Origin: Streptomyces nigrescens
Lineage (GTDB): Bacteria > Actinomycetota > Actinomycetes > Streptomycetales > Streptomycetaceae
Length of the DNA: 64,000 nucleotides
Assembly (NCBI GenBank): GCA_024349765.1
Contig: AP026073.1
Coordinates: 3,038,001 to 3,102,000 of the forward strand
Direction of reading: 5' to 3'
The notes under the pieces were generated by a model. It saw nothing but the letters and a program-made list of their open reading frames with translations, searched no databases and was not told the origin of the DNA. The position numbers were made by a program, and so were the translations under genes. Shown piece by piece: positions 1 through 9,419 of this stretch (the first letter of the stretch is position 1; every line of letters begins with the position of its first letter).

Positions 1-491
1 TGAGCGAGAGCCACACGACGTACCCGATCCTGATCCACTTCCGTTCCCCGAAGGCGACCCGTAACTGGTTGATCGCCCTGCTGTCCGTGATGGACGCCGC
101 GGCCCTGCGACTGTCCTTCAACCCCTCCCAGCCGCAGGCCGAGGTGCGGATGGCGCTGCGCGCCGGCTTCGTCTGCCTGCGCGAGATCGCCACCATCGAG
201 GGCATCGCCTACGACCGGGACCCGCACCCGGACGACGCATTGCAGCTGAGCTACGAGGACTTCCTGCGGGGTGTCGAGCGGATGGCGGCCCAGGGCTATC
301 CCATGGAGCGCACGCCCGAGGAGGCATGGCCGCACTTCCGTGGCTGGCGGGTCAATTACGAAGCGCTCGCCTACCGCCTGGCCCGTGACATCGAGGCGGT
401 CCCGGCTCCCTGGTCCGGGGCCCGCCGCAGGGAAGTGACCATCCGCACCCCGCTCACCCCGGTCGATCGCCGCCCGGTTACCAGTGAGTAA
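1..491 (+). CDS. C-terminal part of a conserved actinobacterial protein (5' end outside window)
   Basis: The frame is open from base 3 and stops at 491, so only about the last 162 residues are present; the TTG at 69 is internal and not a likely start. The visible part begins with YPILIHFRSPKATRNWLIAL and continues as a helical, charged soluble region rich in Trp and Arg. From memory it resembles the cytosolic tail of Streptomyces proteins annotated as ion-channel-like, but no membrane segment is visible here, so that link is weak. No catalytic motif is recognised. Codon use is typical of the window. The next gene starts 111 bases downstream on the same strand. Confidence 0.7.
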   Translation, partial: SESHTTYPILIHFRSPKATRNWLIALLSVMDAAALRLSFNPSQPQAEVRMALRAGFVCLREIATIEGIAYDRDPHPDDALQLSYEDFLRGVERMAAQGYPMERTPEEAWPHFRGWRVNYEALAYRLARDIEAVPAPWSGARRREVTIRTPLTPVDRRPVTSE

Positions 492-602
492 GTTTGGCTG
501 ATCATCGCCTCCCGGGGTCGATCATGCGCCCGTACGCTCACCAGCACCGCAACCGGATGGGTGTCACCGTGGCACGGCGGTCAGATTTCCGATGGAGCAT
601 CG

Positions 603-2285
603 ATGGCGCGATCCCGCCGTACCTCCCGCAGGCCCCACGGCCGCCGGCGCAGAGCGACAACTGCCTTACTGGTCACGGCACTTGGCCTCGGTGGCGGCCT
701 CGCCACCTGTCCCGCGTCGGCGGCGCCGGCCCCCGCCCACCGACCCGCCGCCACCGCGCGGCTCGCCCCTCCCTCGTTCCGGCTCGCCGACATCCCCATG
801 AAGGACGGCACCGTCCTCAAGGCCGATGTCTTCACCCCCGCCCCCGGCACCCCCGGCGCCGACCGGAAGGGCCACTACCCACTCGTCGTCCAGCCGGCCA
901 GCTGGGGTCAGAACGACCTGGAGTACGTCGCCCAGGGCAAGCAGCTGGCCGCCGCCGGCTACCTCGCCGTCACCTACACCGTGCGCGGCTTCTGGCGCTC
1001 CGGCGGTGAGGTCGACGTCGCGGGGCCCAAGGACGTCTCCGACGTGTCCTCGGTCATCGACTGGGCCCTCGCCCACACCCCGGCCGACCGGCAGCGCATC
1101 GGCATGGTGGGGCTCTCCCTCGGCGGCGGCCTCACCCTGATGGGCGCCGCGTTCGACCCCCGGATCAAGGCGGTCGCCGCCATGAGCGGCTGGGGAGACC
1201 TCACCAACTCCCTGTACAGCGGCGGCACTCGGCACCTCCAGGCCGCCGCGCTCCTCGCCGCCATCCAGGCGCCCACCGGCCGCCGCAGCCCCGAGTACGC
1301 GCGGATGCTGGCCGCGCTCTTCGACGGGCGGGACATGCCCAAGGTGGTCCGCTGGGCGGACACCAGGTCCCCGGCCACCTACGTGAACCGGATCAACGCC
1401 CACGGCACGGCCGTCTTCCTCGCCCACGCCTGGGGCGACAGCTTCTTCAACCCCAGCCAGCTCACCGCCTTCTACCAGCGGCTGACCGGCCCCAAGCGGC
1501 TCGAACTCCGCCCCGGCGACCACGCCACCCAGGAGCTGACGAGCCTGCTGGGCCTGGACAACCCGACCTGGAAGAGCGCCCGCCGCTGGCTCGACCAGCA
1601 CCTCAAGGGCACCGGCGGCGACCGCGGTCCGCGGCAGTCGGTGGACCTGGAGGTCCGGCCGAACGGCCACCACGAGAGCTACCCGGACTGGCGCGCCATC
1701 AGTTCCCGTACCGCCCACCTCCGCCTGGGCGGCCCGGGCCCGCTGGAGACCGGTGCGCTCGGCGGCACGGCGGCCGGAACCGGCTGGCACAAGTCCGTCG
1801 TCGGCGGCACGGATTCGGGTGCGGACGGCGGCATCGCCCTCCTCGCCGGGGCGCTCGACCAGGTAGCCGCCCTGCCCCCGACCGTCCTCGTCCCCCTGCT
1901 GCCCCGCAGGTCCGCCGCCGTCTGGCAGTCGGCGCCCTACGCCGCGGCGCAGCATCTCCGCGGCGCCGCACGGGTGCACACACAGGTCACCGCCGCCGCG
2001 TCGGAGGGCACGGTCTTCGGCTATCTCTACGACGTCAACGCGCTGGGCGTGGGCAAGCTGATCTCGCACGCCCCGCAGAGCTGGTCCGGCAAGCAGCCGG
2101 GCCGCGCCTTCCCGCTCGACGTCTCCCTCTTCACCACCGCCTACGACCTGCCCGCCGGGCACCGGCTGGCGCTGGTCCTGGACACCAAGGACCCGATGTA
2201 CGGCGGCCGAACGCCGCGGGGGAGCGGCGTGACCTTCGGCTCCACCACGGCGGACCCGGCTGAGCTGGCACTGCCCCTGCGTTGA
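603..2285 (+). CDS. Secreted CocE/NonD-type alpha/beta hydrolase (X-Pro dipeptidyl-peptidase-like)
   Basis: A 560-residue secreted serine hydrolase. The N-terminus has an Arg-rich region (RPHGRRRR), a hydrophobic core and an ASA cleavage site, so it is an export signal; the repeated arginines leave Tat export possible. The nucleophile elbow is GLSLGGG, the likely acid is the Asp in AHAWGDSFF, and the likely His is in RPGDHATQE, in the order expected for an alpha/beta hydrolase. The last ~200 residues look like the jelly-roll domain of the CocE/PepX family. ATG 603 is chosen because GGAG lies 5 bases upstream; an in-frame GTG at 561 would place extra residues before the signal. Family members cleave Xaa-Pro peptides or esters; the substrate is not predictable here. 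A tandem repeat starts immediately after the stop. Confidence 0.85.
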   Translation: MARSRRTSRRPHGRRRRATTALLVTALGLGGGLATCPASAAPAPAHRPAATARLAPPSFRLADIPMKDGTVLKADVFTPAPGTPGADRKGHYPLVVQPASWGQNDLEYVAQGKQLAAAGYLAVTYTVRGFWRSGGEVDVAGPKDVSDVSSVIDWALAHTPADRQRIGMVGLSLGGGLTLMGAAFDPRIKAVAAMSGWGDLTNSLYSGGTRHLQAAALLAAIQAPTGRRSPEYARMLAALFDGRDMPKVVRWADTRSPATYVNRINAHGTAVFLAHAWGDSFFNPSQLTAFYQRLTGPKRLELRPGDHATQELTSLLGLDNPTWKSARRWLDQHLKGTGGDRGPRQSVDLEVRPNGHHESYPDWRAISSRTAHLRLGGPGPLETGALGGTAAGTGWHKSVVGGTDSGADGGIALLAGALDQVAALPPTVLVPLLPRRSAAVWQSAPYAAAQHLRGAARVHTQVTAAASEGTVFGYLYDVNALGVGKLISHAPQSWSGKQPGRAFPLDVSLFTTAYDLPAGHRLALVLDTKDPMYGGRTPRGSGVTFGSTTADPAELALPLR

Positions 2286-2425
2286 GTGGCCCACGTACCT
2301 GTCTTTCCCGCCGCGGGGCTGTCTCGCCGTTGCGCTTTGCGGCGCCCCGTACGTACCTGTCTGTCCCGCCGCGGGTCGTCTCGCCGTTGCTCCCCCACTG
2401 CCTGAAGGGCGTGGGAGGTACCCCC
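2286..2425. repeat. Tandem repeat family, copy 1 (follows the hydrolase stop codon)
   Basis: Two units spaced 58 bases apart each begin with ACGTACCTGTCT (2293 and 2351), continue through a TCCCGCCGCGG core and end with TCTCGCCGTTGC. The block starts one base after the upstream stop codon. It ends with a 17-base segment (2387-2403) that recurs perfectly in inverted orientation at 6901-6917. Related blocks occur at 4389-4500 and 6885-7009. No protein-coding function is evident; the long antisense open frames across it come from the GC-rich repeats. Confidence 0.8.
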
Positions 2426-2891
2426 ATGCGGCGGGCGTGGTGTTTTCGGGTGCGGTGCCGGCCCTCCAGACTTCGTCCTCCGGTCCAGCCCCTCCCGTGG
2501 GGGGAGTTTCTCGTGGGGGCGGGCCTGGTCTGTTGACTGCGCGCAGGTAGGCATGATGTGCGCTCCCACCGGCCCTTCCTCTTCCGCTCACGGGAGGGGA
2601 AGGGCCGGTGGGCCTTGCGCCGGGCGCGGAGAGTTTCCGCGGGGCGGTCGGTTGTTTAGGGCACCTATGTGGCGAGGGGGTTCCTCCGGCGGTCGCCCCC
2701 GCGGGTGCCCCCCTTTGGCCTGCGGCTTTACGCGCCACGGGTGCCGTGTGATCGGGAAGCGGAGGGCATACCCGTACGGGAAGGCGACGGCAGCATGGGG
2801 CCTGCCGGGGACCGCCGTCCGACGCCCGATGAAAGCGCAACCCGTCAGGCGTAGGCTGGCCGGAACGCCGCAAGTGCGATGGAGGCGGCGC
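2426..2891. other. Non-coding interval upstream of gltD
   Basis: About 470 bases without a convincing gene. It contains the large hairpin at 2567-2614 and a GC-rich tract (2640-2750). A -10-like TAGGCT at 2852-2857 lies 34 bases before the gltD start and could be its promoter; no convincing -35 is seen. The segment 2535-2575 resembles the reverse complement of 4618-4665, sharing CTGCGCGCA and GTAGGCAT-like blocks, so part of this interval is an inverted duplicate of the one after gltD. Confidence 0.5.
2567..2614 (+). terminator. Long hairpin, terminator-like
   Basis: A perfect 14-bp stem (CCCACCGGCCCTTC at 2567-2580 against 2601-2614) extends inward by about seven further pairs including two G-U. 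There is no downstream T tract, which is usual for Streptomyces terminators. It lies 280 bases after the hydrolase stop, beyond the tandem repeat. Confidence 0.55.
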
Positions 2892-4388
<1,497 letters not shown>

Positions 4389-4500
4389 TCCCACGTACTT
4401 GGCTTTCCCGCCGCGGTTGTTGCTCGCCGTTGCGCGCTTTGCGGCGCCGCCCACGTTTTCGGCTGTCCCGCCGTGGTGGTTTCTCGCCGTTGCGCCTGCG
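4389..4500. repeat. Tandem repeat family, copy 2 (follows gltD stop codon)
   Basis: Two diverged units spaced 60 bases apart begin ACGTACTT (4393) and ACGTTTTC (4453), share the TCCCGCCG core and end with CTCGCCGTTGCG. The block starts directly after the gltD stop, in the same orientation relative to the gene as copy 1. It is followed by the hairpin at 4530-4597. Confidence 0.75.
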
Positions 4501-4529
4501 GCGGGCCAGGTTGTTGTTGGGTGCGGTGA

Positions 4530-4597
4530 CGGGCCTCCGGGGCCGGTTGTGTGGACTGCTGACGCTTTACGTCCACACAACCGGCCCCTCCGGCCCG
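4530..4597 (+). terminator. Very long hairpin downstream of gltD
   Basis: A perfect 15-bp stem (GGCCGGTTGTGTGGA at 4541-4555 with 4572-4586) has a 16-base loop. It extends by two more pairs, a 3-base internal loop, then six more pairs (4530-4535 with 4592-4597). This is among the strongest inverted repeats in the window and is a likely transcription terminator or mRNA 3'-end stabiliser for gltD. The rest of the gap up to 4719 holds no gene. Confidence 0.65.
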
Positions 4598-4719
4598 TCC
4601 CCTCCCGTTGGGGGGGAAGTTAGGCCAGTGGGGGTGCACGTAATGCCTATATGCGCGCAGCCGACAGGCCAGGTTCGGCCCCACTCAGGTCTCACACCAA
4701 TTTGTTGGTGGGGTGACGA

Positions 4720-5601
4720 TCACCAGACGTCGTCACCAGCGGCCAAAGGTGAGGTGGAGGAACGGTTGACAGTGACGGGGAGGTCAGCCGGAGCCTCTGC
4801 AGCAGTACCCATTCTCTGCCCGGTGGCTTGGCCGAAGAAGTAGCCGAGGATCATCAGGAAGCTGTTCGACAGTACCTCCATCGGCGCCACCTTGAGGAAC
4901 ATCGCGACTCCCATGAGAGCCGTGAGCGCTATCAGGAGAATCGCGCCCACTAGCGTGGCGATCGACTCTCGCGCGAGGAACTTCTGCCAGACGGCCCACC
5001 TGCGCTCCATAACCTCGACCTTCAGCAGCCGGAGGCTTCTTTCCTGGTCTTCGCTGGCGCCTGCCTGGGCCAGGGCTAGTTCCCTCGCCTGGCTCCGGAG
5101 CTCTTCACTTGCTCTCTCCAGTTCCTGCAGTTGCTGTTTGAGAGCTTTTTTCACGTCGGGATCGGAAACCTGCTCGATCAGGTCTTGCAAACTCTCGATT
5201 TGCTCTTTTCCGCGCAGTTCTCGGATTCGCGCGAGAACGGCGCGCTTCTGTTCGAGAAGAATCGGAAGAATGCCGAATTGGCCTGGTTCATTACCAGTGG
5301 CGAGTGCGGCCTGCACGCGACCCGAATTCACGCTTAGATTGACGCGAGGGAACTGGTCTGGATTAGCGATCGCGGAGTTCAGGCGATCGATTGTGTCCTC
5401 GAGTTCTTCGAGGGAGAGGCGAGAAGTATCTCCTTTCACAATTTCCTGTGCCGCGAGCAGCCCGAGATACACCGGTCTGATCGCGCCCATGACATCTGGC
5501 TGCTCGACGATCGGGTTCCTCATTCCCACGCTGCCGCCCCCTCTGCCGCCGTGGCCGCTGATGCTAGCGCTGTGCCCCATGGTGTGTGGGCGAATCACCA
5601 C
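4720..5601 (-). CDS. Coiled-coil membrane protein of unknown function, lower GC
   Basis: Up to 293 residues. The middle (about residues 120-210) is a long heptad-like helix rich in Glu, Gln, Leu and Arg (for example DVKKALKQQLQELERASEEL). Two hydrophobic segments follow (ATLVGAILLIALTALMGVAM and SNSFLMILGYFFGQ), then a short polar tail. No family is recognised. The start is uncertain: GTG 5601, ATG 5580 and ATG 5523 are in frame, and a purine-rich stretch lies upstream of 5523. Base composition and codon use (AAG/AGG, ATT, TTT codons) are clearly less GC-biased than the neighbours, which suggests relatively recent acquisition. It lies alone between gltD (convergent) and a gene-poor stretch. 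Confidence 0.75.
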   Translation of the reverse strand: MVIRPHTMGHSASISGHGGRGGGSVGMRNPIVEQPDVMGAIRPVYLGLLAAQEIVKGDTSRLSLEELEDTIDRLNSAIANPDQFPRVNLSVNSGRVQAALATGNEPGQFGILPILLEQKRAVLARIRELRGKEQIESLQDLIEQVSDPDVKKALKQQLQELERASEELRSQARELALAQAGASEDQERSLRLLKVEVMERRWAVWQKFLARESIATLVGAILLIALTALMGVAMFLKVAPMEVLSNSFLMILGYFFGQATGQRMGTAAEAPADLPVTVNRSSTSPLAAGDDVW

Positions 5602-6293
5602 AGGCAGGGGTGGAGCAGTCGACGGTGACCCCCGTCGATCGGCGCTTCACAGGTTCCGCCGGTCTCAGCGAACAGGCCGGGGGTGCCACGTTCGCAAGGT
5701 GGGTTGTCAGTGGCCCCGGCTAGGGTCTTGGATGCGCGGTCGGCTTCCGGGGTGTCCAACTCTGTAGAGCAGCTTCATCCCCGACTCTGTCTGGGGGCGG
5801 CCCGGGGCCACCCGGGACCTAACCGACGGTCGGGCTTCGTCGATGGCCAAGAGCGAGACCTGTCAGCGCCGGCCGCGCACCCATCAGTGCTGTCGTGAGC
5901 GGTCGGCCGTGGGAGCGGCCATCGGCTTCGGTCCCGTCCGAGCGGCTCCGAACGGCGCTGAATGAGACGGAAACTGAGACGGTGCTTGCTGTGCTGACCT
6001 GGAGCGGATGCCGTCGGGCTACAGACCGCGAAGCAGTGGCACATCGAACGGTAGGGGCCCGTACCCAATCTGGGGCCCCTACCGTTCGTCCGGTGCTCGT
6101 AGCAGTAACTGTTGCGGCGAGCGAGCACCTGGGGTCGCGCGGTGGTGGTGCACGGCGAACTTCTGAGCCGTAGCTCTCCATGGACCGACCATTTGCGGTC
6201 ATTGAGGTTCCCGCGCGGGCCTTGGCGATCAGCGCAAGGCGCCAGCGGTTGCTGTACTTCACTGCTGTACAGCGCAGCAGGCTGCCCCAGGTG
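5602..6293. other. Gene-poor interval
   Basis: Nearly 700 bases without a convincing gene. Open frames such as 5775-6128 and 5819-6262 on the minus strand have poor codon bias, no ribosome binding site and Arg/Pro/Ser-rich low-quality products. The only clear structure is the hairpin at 6045-6088. The interval could be decayed remnant DNA linked to the lower-GC gene at 4720-5601. Confidence 0.4.
6045..6088. terminator. Perfect 16-bp hairpin
   Basis: CGAACGGTAGGGGCCC (6045-6060) pairs perfectly with 6073-6088 around a 12-base loop. It is strong enough to act as a bidirectional terminator. No gene directly abuts it, so its partner gene is unknown or has decayed. Confidence 0.6.
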
Positions 6294-6446
6294 TTACGAG
6301 GTGGGCCCCGTTACCTCCTCGGGCAGGAAGGTCTCGTCGTCCCCGAAGTCCGGGGCTTGGAAGGGGTCTATCGTCGGAGGCGGCGAAGCTGCGGTGGAAC
6401 AGCGGGTTTGCCCTTCCGGGGCGGAGAACAGCGACGTCAGATCGAT
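6294..6446 (-). CDS. Possible small protein or gene remnant (50 codons, no standard start)
   Basis: Minus-strand frame ending at TAA (6294-6296) with protein-like composition: hydrophilic, Pro-rich centre and an acidic C-terminus (DFGDDETFLPEEVTGPTS). GGGAG lies 7 bases upstream of an ATC codon at 6446, and no ATG, GTG or TTG is available between it and the upstream TAG. The frame is the same as that of the preceding gene (6513-6734), directly beyond its TAG. It could be the tail of a decayed gene, a rare ATC- or CTG-initiated peptide, or chance. Low confidence. Confidence 0.25.
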   Translation of the reverse strand: MDLTSLFSAPEGQTRCSTAASPPPTIDPFQAPDFGDDETFLPEEVTGPTS

Positions 6447-6512
6447 GAGAGATCTCCCTTTCGTAACAGGTCCCTGAAGGGGCCTGGCATGCCGTGACCG
6501 GGCACAGCGGTC

Positions 6513-6734
6513 CTACAGCTTGGTCATCTTGGCGTACGGGCTCAAGATCCGCATTTGCGCCGAGCCGAAATCCACGAGGGCCGCGATTCCGTCCTCAATG
6601 CCGATCACCCGGCCGAGGCCGTACATGTCGTGTGTGACCTGGTCGCCCATGGCGAAGTGCTTGGGAGTCTCCGTGACCGGGGCCTTGAAGGGGCTGGTAG
6701 GCAAATGACGCTTCGGTGCAGTGGGCTTTGTCAT
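6513..6734 (-). CDS. Small Tudor-like protein resembling the PcrA/UvrD helicase C-terminus
   Basis: A 73-residue protein. The C-terminal half (GDQVTHDMYGLGRVIGIEDG, then ALVDFGSAQMRILSPYAKMTKL-type ending) closely resembles the C-terminal Tudor-like domain of UvrD/PcrA helicases, which has the pattern GDRVxHDxFGxGxVxxV, DFGS and YAxxxKL and contacts RNA polymerase. Here it stands alone without a helicase. The N-terminus is short, basic and Pro-rich. The ATG at 6734 is preferred over an upstream in-frame ATG at 6812 because the similarity begins just after it and the extra residues look non-coding; the ribosome binding site is weak. A role in binding RNA polymerase or nucleic acid is an inference from the fold. 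Confidence 0.8.
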   Translation of the reverse strand: MTKPTAPKRHLPTSPFKAPVTETPKHFAMGDQVTHDMYGLGRVIGIEDGIAALVDFGSAQMRILSPYAKMTKL

Positions 6735-6884
6735 TGCCCACAGTATGCGCCCACATGCATCCGTTGGCTGCGGCCGTCCACGTCCGATGCTCGGCACCGA
6801 CCCGGAAGGCAACAGCTCAATTTAGCAGCTAGGTTGGCTGGATAAGCCCTCTGACCTGGGCATTCGTGGGCGGGGAGGGGAGGG

Positions 6885-7009
6885 CCCGGCCACGCCCATC
6901 AGGCAGTGGGGGAGCAAGGGTGAAGCGACCCGCGGCGGGAGAGACGGGTACGTACGGGGGGCCGCAAAGCGCGCAACAACCGCGGCGGGAGAGACGGGTA
7001 CGTGGGAGG
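6885..7009. repeat. Tandem repeat family, copy 3 (follows the PP2C phosphatase stop codon)
   Basis: In this plus-strand view two units end in GAGACGGGTACGT at 6941-6953 and 6991-7003 (period 50). Both contain CCGCGGCGGGA, the reverse complement of the core seen in copies 1 and 2. The block abuts the stop codon (7010-7012) of the minus-strand gene at 7010-9100. It therefore has the same orientation relative to its upstream gene as the other two copies. The 17-base segment at 6901-6917 is the exact reverse complement of 2387-2403. Confidence 0.78.
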
Positions 7010-9100
7010 TCAAAGGCACCGCGCGATGAGGAGCGCCACGTCGTCCGGGTCCTCCGGGCGGCGTAGTTCGCGGAGGAGGCGGTCGCAGGTGTCCTCCAGG
7101 GAGCGGTCCGGCGCGTCCAGCAGGTGCAGCAGGGTCTCCAGGCGCTCGTCGAGGGAGTGGTGGCGGGTCTCGACCAGCCCGTCGGTGTACAGGACGAGTT
7201 GGTCGCCGGGGTCGAGGTGCACCGAGGTGGTCTCGAAGGGGACGCCGCCGACCCCGAGCGGGGTACCGGTGGGCAGGTCGAGGAAGGTGGGGTGCCGGCC
7301 GTGGCGGACGAGGACCGGCGGCAGATGGCCGGCGGTGGCGAGGTGGCAGGCGGCGCGGTGCGGGTCGTAGATCGCGTAGACGCAGGTGGCGATGTAGTGC
7401 TCCAGCGCCGAGGTGATCTTGTCGAGGTGGGTCAGGACCTGCGCGGGGTCCAGGTCGAGGTCGGCGAAGGCGCTGGTGGCGGTGCGCAGCCGGCCCATGG
7501 TCGCGGCGGCGTCGATGCCGCTGCCCATGACGTCGCCCACGACGAGCGCGGTCCGGTCGCCGCCGAGCGGCAGCACGTCGTACCAGTCGCCGCCGATCTC
7601 GTACGTGGCCTGTGCGGGCCGGTAGCGCGAGGCGATCTGCAGCCCGGGGAGCTGCGGCGGGTGGTCCGGGAGCAGGCTGCGCTGGAGGGTCTCGGCGGCG
7701 TTGCGCACGCTCTGGTGCGAGCGGGCGTTGTCGATGCACACCGCCGCGCGGGCGGCCAGCTCACCGGCGAGCGCGAGGTCGTCCTCGTCGAACGACTGCG
7801 GGGTGCGGGCCCGGGACATGCCCAGGAAGCCGAGGATCTGGCCCCGGGCGGTGAGCGGGGCCAGCAGGTAGGAGTGCACCCCGGCGCGGGCCAGCCGGGC
7901 GGCGGAGGGGGCGTCGCGGGCGATGCGTGCGAGGTCCCGTTCGTCGGTCCGGGGGACCAGGATCGGGCGGCCGGTGCGGACGCACTGGGTGGCCAGGCGG
8001 TCGGGGGCGTAGGCGACGGTCTGGCCGGGGGGATCGGCGGCCTGGACGGCCTCGGTGGGGTAGGCGGCCTTCACCGCGAGGGCGCGGAAGAGCGCGGGTC
8101 CGTCGGCGGCGTCGTGGCGGTGCTCGTCCAGGACGGAGTCCAGCACGTCGACGGTGGCGACGTCGGCCAGTTCGGGGACGGTGACCTCGGCCAGCTCGCG
8201 GGCGGTCTGCCGGACCTCCAGGGTGGTGCCGATACGGGCGGTGCCGTCGGCGATCAGGGCCAGCCGCCGCCGGGCCTCGGTGGCCTCCATCGCGGCTTGG
8301 TAACGGTCGGTGACGTCGACCACGAGGTCGGCCACGCCCAGTACCCGGCCCTGGGGGTCGTCCAGCCGGTACAGCGAGATCGACCAGGCGTGCAGCCGGC
8401 CGGGGTCGGCGGGGGTGTGGCCGACGATGGTGGTCTGGTCGACCATGGGCGTGCCGGTCCGCAGGACCTGCCGCATCGCGGCCTCGGGCACCTCGAACTT
8501 CGCGGCGGTCATGATCTCGCGGTACTGCCGGCCCAGGTGCTCCTTGGCCGGGATGCCGTGCATCCGCTCCAGGGCGGGGTTCACGGCCACGTACCGCAGA
8601 TCGGTGTCGAGGATCGCCAGCCCGATGGGGGACTGGGAGATCAGCCGGGTGGACAGCGCGACGTCCCGTTCCAGCTCGCGCAGGGTCGGTGAGTCGGTGG
8701 CCAGCCCGAGGGCGTAGAAGTCGCCGCGGTCGTCCAGCAGCCGCATGTTGCGCAGCTCCACCATCCGTGCGCTGCCGTCCTTGTGCCGGACCGGGAAGGT
8801 GCCGCCCCAGCTGCCGCCGGTCTCCATGACCTCGGCGAACTTCTTCAGCACCAGGTCCCAGTGCTCTTCGTGGACGAGCAGTGGCGCAGCGTATTGGCCG
8901 AGTGCCTCCTCGGCGGTGTAGCCGTAGAGGTCCTCGGCCTGCGGGCTCCACAGTGCGATCCGGCCTTCCGCGTCCACGAGCACGGCGGCCACGCCGAGGA
9001 GGTCCATCAGCCCGCTCGGCGGGGACCACCGTCCCTCCGGCAGACCGGCCTCGGGCCCGTCGCCGGCCGGCGGGATCCCGGGGTCTTCGGCTGCGCTCAC
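7010..9100 (-). CDS. PAS-PAS-GAF SpoIIE-type serine phosphatase
   Basis: A 696-residue soluble sensor phosphatase of the PP2C/SpoIIE (RsbU-like) family, expected to dephosphorylate anti-sigma-factor antagonists. In order: a PAS domain (about 30-140) with the motif EDLYGYTAEEALGQ, a second PAS (about 150-265), a GAF domain (about 285-460), and the phosphatase domain. The last carries EIGGDWYDV and VVGDVMGSGIDAA, which hold the metal-binding Asp residues. There is no HATPase anti-sigma kinase module at the C-terminus and no membrane segment. GTG 9100 is chosen because GGAAGGAG lies 7 bases upstream; the longer frame to 9199 has non-coding character. It diverges from the conservon across 319 bases. 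Confidence 0.9.
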   Translation of the reverse strand: MSAAEDPGIPPAGDGPEAGLPEGRWSPPSGLMDLLGVAAVLVDAEGRIALWSPQAEDLYGYTAEEALGQYAAPLLVHEEHWDLVLKKFAEVMETGGSWGGTFPVRHKDGSARMVELRNMRLLDDRGDFYALGLATDSPTLRELERDVALSTRLISQSPIGLAILDTDLRYVAVNPALERMHGIPAKEHLGRQYREIMTAAKFEVPEAAMRQVLRTGTPMVDQTTIVGHTPADPGRLHAWSISLYRLDDPQGRVLGVADLVVDVTDRYQAAMEATEARRRLALIADGTARIGTTLEVRQTARELAEVTVPELADVATVDVLDSVLDEHRHDAADGPALFRALAVKAAYPTEAVQAADPPGQTVAYAPDRLATQCVRTGRPILVPRTDERDLARIARDAPSAARLARAGVHSYLLAPLTARGQILGFLGMSRARTPQSFDEDDLALAGELAARAAVCIDNARSHQSVRNAAETLQRSLLPDHPPQLPGLQIASRYRPAQATYEIGGDWYDVLPLGGDRTALVVGDVMGSGIDAAATMGRLRTATSAFADLDLDPAQVLTHLDKITSALEHYIATCVYAIYDPHRAACHLATAGHLPPVLVRHGRHPTFLDLPTGTPLGVGGVPFETTSVHLDPGDQLVLYTDGLVETRHHSLDERLETLLHLLDAPDRSLEDTCDRLLRELRRPEDPDDVALLIARCL

Positions 9101-9419
9101 CCGGGCACTCCTTCCACTGCCCCGGCTTCCATCGTGCCCCCGTCCCCCCGGATGCGCCGGGCGGGGCAGCGGCCGGTCCGCGCGAGGGGCCCGCGGCATG
9201 CCGTGAATTCCCGTTGTTCCGCGTCCTGTTCGTGCCGTATTGAGGTGGCTACTAGCACGTAGTGATCATCGAAGCAACCTCTCGTTTTCGCGTCGTGGCT
9301 GGTTATGATCGGCAACCCCCACGGCCTCGCCATGGCGGACCGGCGCCTTCCGTTTCCCCCACGCGGAGCGGCCGAACCGCCGATGGTCTTCTGTTCCCTG
9401 TCTCCGCCCCCGAGGACCG
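9101..9419. promoter_or_regulatory. Divergent regulatory region between the PP2C gene and cvnA
   Basis: About 319 bases without a gene. A near-consensus -10 (TATGAT, 9304-9309) faces cvnA; a matching -35 is not obvious. An A/T-richer patch at 9240-9310 contains the palindromic TGATCA and a CTAC/GTAG inverted pair at 9249-9263, plausible binding sites for a regulator. The PP2C gene has its ribosome binding site just upstream of 9100 but no clear promoter was identified. Confidence 0.4.

Noticed and set aside
5775-6262. Minus-strand frames of 117 and 147 codons in the gene-poor interval
   Set aside because: Poor third-position GC bias, no ribosome binding site, and the frames cross the perfect hairpin at 6045-6088.
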